Assembly (NCBI GenBank): GCA_011503125.2
Contig: WWBZ02000027.1
Location: 1-18,319, forward strand
DNA length: 18,319 bases
DNA from: Botryosphaeria dothidea
Taxonomy: Eukaryota; Ascomycota; Dothideomycetes; Botryosphaeriales; Botryosphaeriaceae
Reading direction: 5' to 3'
The position numbers and the translations under genes were made by a program. Shown piece after piece: positions 1-8,354 of this stretch; positions within the stretch are counted from its first letter, which is position 1; the number at the start of each line of letters is the position of its first letter. Under the pieces are notes generated by a model. It was not told the DNA's origin. It ran no database searches and worked only from the letters and a program-made list of their open reading frames with translations.

Positions 1-763
1 AGCCCATGGTCTCCACGAGGCACAGGAGGGGCAGGCTGCATGGCGAGGCCCGCCAATCGCCATTTGGAATTGGACCCAGCGCTTCCAGGCCGTTGTCGAA
101 GAAGCAATGGGTGCCAAAACGGGACATGCGGGTGGGAAGGTTCCTGAACGCGCTCTAGATCAGGAGGGGATGAGCGTTGCTATCGAGATGGGCGGAGGAT
201 TAGGCGGACATCGCAGCTATAGCAACGGTGGTGGCGGGTCGGTGGTCGTCGGGGGCCCTGGACTGGAGGGTGGGCGGAAGAGAGCCGCAGCTCCCCGTTG
301 GCCGTTGCGGCGGGCCAGGGTGTCCAGCGCAAGCGAAGTCTGCCGATCGCACTCCCGCCAACCTTCATGCCCTCTGCTCGGGACCTACCCGGCCACTTGC
401 CCCATCCCGGCCGCGAGTCCGCCGCCATGCCTGCCGTCATCTGCAGCCTGAATCGTGCACGGCAGATCCACTTCTTCTTCAGGCCCCGTTGATGCATCCT
501 TCGCAATCCGCTGCTCCTCTTTGCCCGCTGTCAAACTTCCGCTCCAATGCCGCCTATCCCGGTCTCCTCGGAGCTATGGGCCTCAGTCGCCCGATACTGG
601 CGTGGGCAAGCTCCATTTTTGTCTCCTAGGGAGCTGTGTGTAACTCTCGTGCCTCGATTCGTCCGTAGGAGCTCCCCTGCTCGAGCTCCGCGCCTCTTTT
701 AATGTGCTCCAACGCCCACGATTCGTGCTGTGCCGCTTCGAAAGTTGCGCTCTGGTCGACACC
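1..763. other. Upstream region of the P450 gene, no gene supported
   Basis: This stretch is GC-rich on its left side. It has open frames of up to about 130 codons on both strands, but their translations are rich in Arg, Pro, Ala and Ser and resemble no family I know, so I treat them as chance. A CCAAT pentamer lies at 544-548, about 216 nt before the P450 start, and could be a promoter element. I see no TATA box. The left edge may cut into a neighbouring gene, but nothing recognisable is visible. Confidence 0.5.
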
Positions 764-2392
764 ATGGCCATCGTCTCGAAACTCGTTCTCGCCCTCTTTG
801 CCTACATCGCCTACAAGGTGGTGGCGCAGATAGTTTACTACCGCTTCTTGCACCCTCTCTCCAAGTTCCCCGAAACTTCTGGGGCAGTGTCACGCGCCTG
901 TGGATTACCTACCACAATATCAAGGAAGATGAGCCCCAGACCTTTAGAGAGCTTCACAAGCAGCATGGTAAGGCAGTGCCACATGCACTCTAGCAGAGCG
1001 CTGGACTAACAGCTCAATCTCAGGACCTGTCATCCGCATCACCCCCACCATGCTCCTCGTGAGCGACGCCACCAAGCTTCCGAGATCTACCACCGCAACG
1101 CCAACAAGTCCCAGCACTATATCACTGGTAGCTTTGGAAAGTCCGAGTCCCTGTTCAACATGCAAGACCACAAGCAGCATTCCTACTTCCGGAAGATTGC
1201 CGCTGGCAACTACAGCTTCAGCAACATCAAGAAGATGGAGCCTCTGATCGACGCGCGCATGAAGGAGTGGGTGACCAAGATTGACAGCCTCTTCGCGCAG
1301 AAGGGCGAGAGGTTCGACTTTTCGCCCTGGGCCGTCTACATGGCATATGACATCATCTCCGAGGTTGGCTTTGGCGCTCCGTTCGGCTTCATCGAGCAGG
1401 GCAAGGACGTCGAGGGCCTCATCCAGGGCTTCCACGATGGTCTGGTTCCGTTCGGTATCATGGCGCGCCTTTACCCCTTCACCAACTGGGTCAAGAGCAC
1501 GTGGTTCGGCGACAAGTACTTGGTGGCCCGCCCGGAGCAGGAGTCTGGTATTGGCACGTTGATGAGGTTCCGCGACAAGCTCATTGATCAGCGCTTCAAG
1601 GACATCGAGGCCGGAAAAACCAACGGTAGGGTCGATCTGCTTCAGACGTAAGTGACACCGTTCAACGCACGTGAGAATCGCAGTTGCTCACCACTCATCC
1701 AGTTTCATTGATGCTCGCGACGACGAGGGCAAGCCTTTGGATCTTGAATACATCCGGGCCGAGATTCTGCTTGTTCTTCTTGCTGGCGCGGATACCACTG
1801 GAACCGCTTTCCAGGCCATGATGGTCCACATCCTGTCGAACCCGGAAGTCTACGATAAGCTCATGCAGGAGCTCGACTCTGTCACTCGCGCTGGCAAACT
1901 ATCGGAGATGCCTCAGTACATGGAGGTTCTGGAGTACTGCCCGTACTACGTTGCCTGCGTCAAGGAGAGCATGCGTCTCAACCCCTCGGCACCGAACATC
2001 TTCCCGCGTCTCGCACCAAAGGGCGGCATGGAGCTCTTCGGCAAATACGTCCCCGAGGGCACCGAACTCACCTGCAACCCCTGGCTCGTCCACCGCGACC
2101 CCAAAATCTACGGCCCTGATGCGGACGTCTTCCGTCCGGAGCGCTGGTTGGAGAGTGAGGAGAAGGCAAAGGAGTTCAACAAGTACAACATGGCGTTCGG
2201 CTACGGTGCCCGTATCTGCCTGGGCAGGGAGATCGCCAACATGGAGCTGTTCAAGGCGCCGCTCCAGTTCTTCCGCACCTTTAAGCCGACCATTCTCAAC
2301 CGCAGGAGCCGGCCAAGTACCTGATCAAGGGCGGTGTCAGCTATTTCACCGACATGTGGATCACCATTGATAGGAGAGCGCCGGTGGTGTGA
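764..2392 (+). CDS. Cytochrome P450 monooxygenase, microsomal, with three apparent single-base deletions
   Basis: Membrane-anchored haem monooxygenase; its substrate cannot be told from sequence. The start at 764 has a strong context (CACCATGG) and opens a hydrophobic anchor (about residues 2-28), then the hinge HPLSKFP. Exons are 764-967, 1024-1647 and 1703-2392; introns are 56 nt (CTAAC branch motif) and 55 nt. P450 landmarks appear in order: I-helix AGADTT (about residue 306), K-helix ESMR (ExxR, about 364-367), FRPERW, and the haem loop [10 protein letters not shown] with the ligand Cys near 448. The frame drops one base at 872-873, 1080-1081 and 2300-2301, each time resuming in the next frame with sensible P450 sequence. 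Adding three bases gives 1,521 nt, or 506 residues, normal for fungal P450s. It resembles the pisatin demethylase/benzoate hydroxylase type of fungal P450, but the CYP family is a guess. It could be a young pseudogene, but housekeeping genes here carry similar indels. Confidence 0.9.
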
Positions 2393-3340
2393 GGGACTGG
2401 TTTCGGGTGGCAATCTTGGCTTCTTTCAGCATGCGTTCTTGTGTAGTATAGTAGATTTATTCGTACGGTCGAGTCAATACCACGGGCCTGTTCTCTTCGT
2501 TCACACTAGTCTCCGGACCGATTCCAGTGATGCTCCTTCCTTGCACGAGTACGTACGCATCATCACGGACTTAAAGGCATGGTGTTCTAGCCGTCGCCAA
2601 AAGGGCGCATGCCGACGTTTAACCTTCTTTTGGCGGCTGCGAGTCACTCTCGGGTGAGATTTTGGCAGCTCGACCGTTTTGTCCCAAACCCGAGATCCAG
2701 GACGAGGACCGAAACGTTCAGGGTAGCAAGTGTTTCACGTCTCGAAGCGGCAGGTGCAGTCTGCTCTAAAAACCAATAGAGCCCGAGCTCCTATACCAGC
2801 TGAGTCTCTATACCAGCCTGACCTTGCCATCCTCACCGCTTGGGCCGCCGGGTAGAGCTGAGCTTCTCACATGTTCGCCTGCTCACACTCCATCTGAGAC
2901 CTTTCCATCTCGCTTTGCGTCTCGCGAATCTGCCAAGGCGAAGGATCAATATACAACGCTGTCGTGTCGTCACCCACCAGCCCGGTTCGGGCCACGCGTA
3001 GAAGATGGTTCATCCATGAGTCGGGCGAAACGTTACAGCGACCTCACACCGGAAGACCCTGAGTCTCATGCGGTGGTCCGGATCAACGTCTAGACTGTTG
3101 CAACTGACAGGAACGAACAATTGGCGATGGCCAGCTCAGCAGCGACTATATCGCGCATCGACGTGACTGCTTAGCCGAGGGAGGGCAGCCAAAACACCAA
3201 ACGACTGACTCGCTGGACACAAGAGAGTCGTCGTTGGAGCTTCACATGCGCGCCCACCGTTTGAGATTTGCGGGAGAGGCAACGCTCGGTCGATTACTGC
3301 CCAAAAAAGAGCCCCCTGAGCGGCGTAGTCACTTGGCGTC

Positions 3341-3354
3341 CTCTCTCTCTCTCT
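3341..3354. repeat. CT dinucleotide microsatellite (7 units)
   Basis: Seven uninterrupted CT units lie in the spacer after the P450 gene, followed by TTTCGAC. It is a simple repeat, probably variable in length. It does not sit next to a recognisable gene start, so a promoter role is not supported. Confidence 0.9.
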
Positions 3355-4306
3355 TTCGACTGCGCCGCTCTGCCGCCTGTCGATTACCGGAAGGCCAATT
3401 AGCAAGGAAGGCAGTCATCACCGTCTGTGCCGCAGTGCATATCCACAATTCCTTTCGCGAACCCCGGCTTCGAGGTGACGATGTCGATGTTTGTCTCGGC
3501 TGCTGGGATCCGCTCGTCATCATCGGCGTCAAAAGAGTTCCCACATTTTGGGGATGAGGGAGGAGGCAGCACGTACATAGCAAGGGGGAGGCGGGCAGGC
3601 AATGCGCACGACTCAGGCGTCTGCATTGCCCCCCTCGCCGTTGGCTGCTCTTGTCGCGAAGCTCATGTCCGGGCGCGGCGGCACGTCTTGCAAATCGGCT
3701 GCGGCGATCGGTGAACGGCCGCGACGCGTTCTCATCCAAGCTGCCATCATTAGCTTCGCTTAGAGCTTGAACGTCGCAACAATGACGAAGTGGCGATACA
3801 GCACAGCGGCATCAGGCTGTACGGACGGATGACGCATTATTGGAAGCGGCGGGGTAAGGAAACTCAATCTTCGACGCTTCCTGAGATCCTCCGTGAAAGA
3901 GATAGATGGGACGAACGGGAAGGGCGATTTGACGCTTCCCGCATCGGCCTTGCACGCCACCGGCACCCGAGGGAGTGGGTGTCCCTGTGAATCACGACTC
4001 ATGGCAGCGGCCGGAGAGCAAGCCACCCACCCGTCCGCCGGGAGCGCCGTTGAAACAACCCGGCGACGACCTGCGGTACTGGCCATCGGACGGCACCGAC
4101 GGCTGCAGCTCTCCACTGCCGTCCTCGCTGCGAGAATTCCCAGCAGCTGTGGCAGTGATGATAATGCAGGCATGCGGCGTGGCGGCGGGATGAACACCAG
4201 CAGACGCATGAGCAACAAGCATCAGCACACCATGGTCGATTACAGAACGACAACCCTATATGTGCGCGAGGCGCAGGAAGGCGAGCAGTGATTTTCCATT
4301 ACGCAG

Positions 4307-4330
4307 AGCACAGCACAGCACAGCACAGCA
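4307..4330. repeat. AGCAC pentanucleotide tandem repeat (4.8 units)
   Basis: Four full AGCAC units are followed by AGCA, with no mismatch. The tract is a perfect short tandem repeat in non-coding DNA. Because the unit is five bases, length change would break any frame, which fits a non-coding location. Confidence 0.92.
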
Positions 4331-4539
4331 ACCTACAGCGCACCGGCGAGGCCTGGCCCTCCGATCCTTCGTTCGCTTCCCCATCCTCCAAATGCCTCTC
4401 CCCCATGCAGTCAGAAATTTTTGCGCAGCCTCGCCGCAAAACGCACAAGCATCATTGTTTCCCTCCCAAGTCGCCTGACATGTGGATGCGATGAGCAGAG
4501 AAAGGAAGCGCGCACAGACTCTTCAGTAATCATTACCCC

Positions 4540-4672
4540 CCCTCCCTCCTGCTCGAGCCTCTCCCCGAGCCTTCATCCACCCCTCAACTCGGCCCGCCCG
4601 CATGGCCCCCCCCCTTGTTCACCCACGAATAGCCCAAGCCCGCGCGTTTCTCCCTCCCTCTCTCTTGCAGGT
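4540..4672 (+). promoter_or_regulatory. CT/C-rich tract ending in a splice-acceptor-like site
   Basis: The + strand carries dense pyrimidine runs (for example C7 near 4536-4542, C9 near 4606-4614), ending in CCTCTCTCTTGCAG just before 4673. CT-rich blocks of this kind are common just upstream of transcription starts in filamentous fungi, and the end would make a good 3' splice site. No convincing coding region follows on the + strand. It could be the promoter and leader intron of a non-coding or decayed transcript, or simply low-complexity DNA. Confidence 0.3.
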
Positions 4673-4924
4673 CCAGTGGCCTCTCGCTAAGGTAGCCGAA
4701 CAACCGTGCTCTTCCCGCCCTTACTGCATATGTGACGGCCGTGCCAGCAGCGACTTATTGCATGAACGTCACTATTATAGCAGCAGCTGTAGCCAGAACG
4801 CTGCACATCATAACGACCACGTATGTATTGGGCGCGCAGGCAAGCGCACACGAGCGATTGACGAATTAAGGGGAAAACGCCATCCTTCTGTCCTCTCTTA
4901 TCGGCACCGCATCTTGTCTTGGAA

Positions 4925-5287
4925 CTAAAGTACGACTACTGACACATGAGATTGAAATGCAGTCTCGCATGGCATGAAGCGCGCGCCATCCTCGCGAATA
5001 TCGTATTGAACTTTGACATGCAGTCTTCCGAACGAACAGACAAGAACTAGATTAATCAAAAGGCATACGTTCTTTGGGTCAAGAAGCCTTTGTATCTGCA
5101 CCTGAAACCATGGTCCCCGGATGTGAAGGAATAAGAGCGTACAGGGGTAAATTTCAACACCACTTTGTGGGGAGTCGAAGCATTCGTCCAAACGCAAGCG
5201 TTTAGGAAAAGCGATGACATTCACGTCCGAACGCTTCCGATTCCTCATAACTGCAGTTTTCTCTGGCCTTCCATGGGATTGTCGCAC
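4925..5287 (-). other. Unrecognised 120-codon ORF over repeat copy A
   Basis: This ATG-initiated frame is open for 120 codons on the minus strand and covers repeat copy A. I do not recognise the product. Its translation has a more ordinary amino-acid mix than the neighbouring chance ORFs, with a hydrophobic stretch (CLLINLVLVCSFG) and short basic clusters. The peptide DVNVIxF, encoded inside the repeat, recurs in translation of the other copy (DVNVIEF), where the surrounding frame is disrupted. It could be a remnant of a repeat-borne gene, a small orphan gene or chance. Confidence 0.2.
5081..5231. repeat. Diverged dispersed repeat, copy A
   Basis: Segments here match 13900-14217 in the same order and orientation. 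The best part is 5170-5231: GGAGTCGAAGCA, then TCG, then CCAAA, then CGATGACATTCAC and TCC recur with few mismatches. The other copy lacks about 14 nt in the middle. A second shared pair is AAGCCTTTG (5084) and CGGATGT (5118). The divergence indicates old copies. I cannot assign a transposon class: no terminal repeats or domains are visible. Confidence 0.5.
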
Positions 5288-6215
5288 TTGGAGCTACCCG
5301 TCCGCTGTAGCACCCCGCTGTAGCTGAGCTGACTGACTCTGAGGTTTGCACGGGAAACACGGTTATTGACGACAGGAGCCGGAAGCCAATTTAGGATAAG
5401 CTCAGCATTGACGAGTGCATTTTAACGGTACCTACTTAAATCATACACTTACGAATACATTGCGAGCATGAAGGATTCTTAACGAGTGTCGAATCTCTCG
5501 TACGATATGCAGACAGAGTCCTGTTTGCATGTGGTCGGAAACCTCTCTCAAGAAACAGTACAGAAAACGCCATTACATTCGAGAAAAGATGTACGTCATG
5601 AAGTTCCTCACGGATAATACCCATTCCTCCCCTACCTAATTTTCTCAATCCCTCGCTGAGCAGAATACTCCGGCGCCAGGTCCCAAGTCCTCAGCTATGC
5701 CGCCGAACGAACCCTGTGCGAGCGTCCGTTTCCTTGATGATAATACAAAGCATACTCCCTGTGTAAACGTAAAAACCAAAAGGATAACAAGATCAATTCT
5801 TGTCTTCCTGTGTCCCTACCCCAACCCGAGTAACGCCAACCCAACAAAATTGAAGGGAAGAAGATGTACGTCTACGAATCAGGCGCCTGGTGCCATCGAA
5901 GGATTCGAGCATGGCGGTGGCCATGACGCAATGGTCACCTGATCCAGTAATTGCCACTGGAGTCGAGTCTGGCGGTTGCGTAGAAGCGTTGTCTTCTCCA
6001 GAGGGTGACGCAGAGCGATATGAAGGCAAGTGCGGCCACAAAGCGGATGGAGAAGGTGATGCGCTGAGACTTGTTCCATGGAGCTCTTTACGAGACGAAG
6101 AGAAAAACGGAGAGACAATCAGTTTGAAGGATCCATCAGAAAAACAAAATCAAGGTGGTCGTAGTTTGGTTTTTTTTTTGAATATGGGTTTAATACTAGA
6201 AAGGTGTGAAAGGGT

Positions 6216-7596
6216 TTATTGCTGCTTCTCGTACCCCTCTGGTTTCTCCATATTGTTGACTTCAAAGAACGAGCCGTGCCTGTAGGAGAAAGATCATGGC
6301 GTCAGCAAATAATCAACATCAGAAACTCGGTGGCGGCACAACTTACAAGAATAACCATTCCAGTCGAAATTGTCGCCAGGGTTGCAGTGACACTTGTTGT
6401 CAGTGCGCGTCTTCTCACTGGTCGGGCAGTGGGTGAAAGGCACGTGGTAGTAGGCAATGTCATCGAAGAAGTGGAGTTCGTCCTTGTTGAGCATCAGACC
6501 GGCCGCGATGGAGTGGACAGGAGCGTCTCCCCAGCGCTCGTAGAAAAAGCCGCCGTCATGATCGAGGTGCTCGAAGAAATCGATGTAAGCCTGGCTGCGG
6601 AGCCAGTTAAGGTTACCGATCTCGAAGTTGGACCAGAAGTGACAGTGGTTGTAGGTCTTGCCGTCATCATCGCTGAGGAATGCCATCGAGTTGTCCTTTG
6701 CAACGTGCTGAGGGAACTTCTGCATAAAGCCCTTGACGCTGTCCAGAGAGTGGGAATGGTCTCGACGTATTCGTACAAGCTCAGCACGAACGAGTACTTC
6801 TTGCCATGGTCGGCCATGAACTTGAAGGTGTCGTAGTTGATGTCACAGAAAAGCTCGATGCTAGGCTCAACGCGCCAGTACCACTCATAGTCCAGCATTA
6901 AGGGGTGGCGGAAGAAGAAACCGGACTCATAGCGGCACATGTGGCGGTAGCTGATGGAGTCTCCGTAGATTATCTGCTTCTGCTTCATCTCGTCGCGCAC
7001 CTTGGCGGCCTTGTTGGTGTCAATCCACGGAGGGAAGGACCACTGGTCGGTGTCGATCTTGCCATATTTAGTCTTGCCAGAGACGAGCGAGGTTGTGACG
7101 CGGATGAAGGTCTCGTCGAAGTCGGCGTCGTTCAGGAAGACCCAGTCGTAGTTGAACTTGCGGTTGAAGCGGTCCTCAACCTGGCGGATAGAACGGGCGA
7201 TCTCCCACACGTCCGAGTTGCGAGCCAGGGTAACGAAGGTGGCGTTCATGCGCTCACCGGGCATGGTACCGGTCAATTGGGTGGGAGTGTTCGGGGTGGT
7301 GCCCTGCGACGAGCTGCTGGAGTGGCCGGGCGTGTTCACGACCGGAGCTTCCTTGGAACCAGGCTCGGTGGCGGCACCTGATCCCTTCCATTTGGAGCCC
7401 TGTTCTTTGATGATCTCGCTGGCGCTCTGCAGGCGGCTCGTGGGGACATCGGAGGACGAGAAGAAGAAGATGAGTAGCAGGACCTGCAGCGGAAAGTCAG
7501 CGGGAGTCGGGGATGTTTGGAAACAAAAAGTAAAAAGGGACTACGCACCACAAAAGCGAAGACAATGTAGCGCATGTAGCGCTGGGTGCCGGCCAT
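6216..7596 (-). CDS. KRE2: Golgi alpha-1,2-mannosyltransferase, KRE2/MNT1 family (GT15), with two apparent single-base deletions
   Basis: Type II Golgi enzyme that transfers mannose from GDP-mannose in alpha-1,2 linkage onto O- and N-linked glycans of secreted and wall proteins. The start at 7596 has context ACCATGG. Exons are 7596-7549, 7483-6347 and 6279-6216; introns are 65 and 67 nt, both with CTGAC near the acceptor. Domain order: short cytoplasmic tail, membrane anchor about residues 8-27 (split by intron 1), Ser/Thr/Pro-rich stem to about 90, then the GT15 domain. The GT15 signature [12 protein letters not shown] lies at residues 294-305, with Glu304 in the position assigned as nucleophile in Kre2p; [13 protein letters not shown] follows. 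The frame breaks after TLW at about 6741-6744 (GGG read as GG) and near the C-terminus at 6268-6269 (TTT read as TT). Adding two bases gives 416 residues, close to yeast Kre2 (442). The exact member (KRE2 or a KTR paralogue) is not certain. Confidence 0.93.
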
Positions 7597-8354
7597 GGTT
7601 GCGGAACTCGCTGGAGTGGCGGACAGAGTAGCAAGTGCAACAGCTGGCCTCTGGACGTGGCTTGAAAGGGGGCTGCGTAATGCTCAGCGGCGGTCTCGTC
7701 GCTGGTGAAGCTGCTGGGGTGCGCGCGCGGAGTCTTATCGGGGGGCGACAGCGCTCGCAGCGGGCAGGCATTGGGCGGAGAAAAAAGAAGAGCGAGAAAG
7801 GGAGGGAGTGAGCGAAGAGAATACGTGTTAGGGTGAGCTGGGTACGAAGGGGAGAATTCCAGTCGGGCGTACACACGCGGCCACCGTTGCGGCTGCACCC
7901 TCGCACTTCAGCAGCAGCAGCATACGAGCAGGCAATCAGCGGCAAGGAAGGGGCTCTCCGGCCCTCGTCCAGCCCGGCCCGTGCAGCCCCCAGCCCAGCC
8001 CTGCTCTGCACCGCCGGCTCGCCGCGCGTGCCTCTGCCTATATTCCCACATGCTTGAGGCCTGCCAGATTGCGGCCCGCATTGCTCTCTCTGCGCTCTCG
8101 CCGCCCGCTGCTGGCGCTCCGGTTGTGCGGCACCATCGTGCGCCGTGGTCGCTCTGGGCGGTTTCGCCATTAGCTCTCTGAGCCGTGGGCCGTGGCCGGG
8201 TCCCGCGACACGCCAACCAACGCGCACTGCCGCCCCAGGATCGCCGAAAAGTGTCGTAAACACCAACGCCGCCGCCCAGCCCGTTCCTCACCCACCCCAG
8301 CACGTCACCGCACCCCGCCATCGAACACTGCCATTGCCGCCCACCACCTCCCAC
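7597..8354. promoter_or_regulatory. Divergent promoter region between KRE2 and PAT1
   Basis: The 758 nt between two start codons facing away from each other must hold both promoters. On the KRE2 sense strand there is a pyrimidine-rich tract (7778-7820, purines on +) and a CCAAT box at 7774-7770, about 174 nt upstream of its start. Both are typical of fungal promoters. The PAT1 side is C-rich with no TATA box. A 241-codon minus-strand ORF across the area is Arg/Ala/Pro-rich and is judged spurious. Confidence 0.6.

Larger units (their letters stand above)
2393..6215. other. 3.8-kb stretch without a supported gene
   Basis: This region separates the P450 from the mannosyltransferase gene. It holds a CT microsatellite (3341-3354), an AGCAC pentamer repeat (4307-4330), a CT/C-rich block (about 4540-4672) ending in an acceptor-like site, and one copy of a diverged repeat (about 5081-5231) inside a 120-codon minus-strand ORF. 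The part nearest 6215 should be the 3' UTR of the minus-strand KRE2 gene, with a run of ten T at 6170-6179. Small ORFs elsewhere match nothing I recognise. Given the indels seen in real genes here, a broken gene could be missed. Confidence 0.5.

Noticed and set aside
3399..3626. A 75-codon minus-strand frame with a fairly ordinary amino-acid mix and several Cys
   Set aside because: No signal peptide, no recognisable homology and no supporting gene structure; too short to call.
3760..4218. A 152-codon minus-strand frame in the gene-free stretch
   Set aside because: Low-complexity Arg/Pro/Ser mix, no domain, no splice or promoter context; random ORFs of this size are expected in GC-rich DNA.
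6219..6836. A 205-codon + strand frame with many Val and Glu residues
   Set aside because: It lies antisense to the conserved GT15 catalytic domain and is explained as its shadow.
7541..8266. A 241-codon minus-strand frame upstream of KRE2
   Set aside because: Arg/Ala/Pro-rich translation in GC-rich promoter DNA; it overlaps KRE2 exon 1 in another frame and has no family features.
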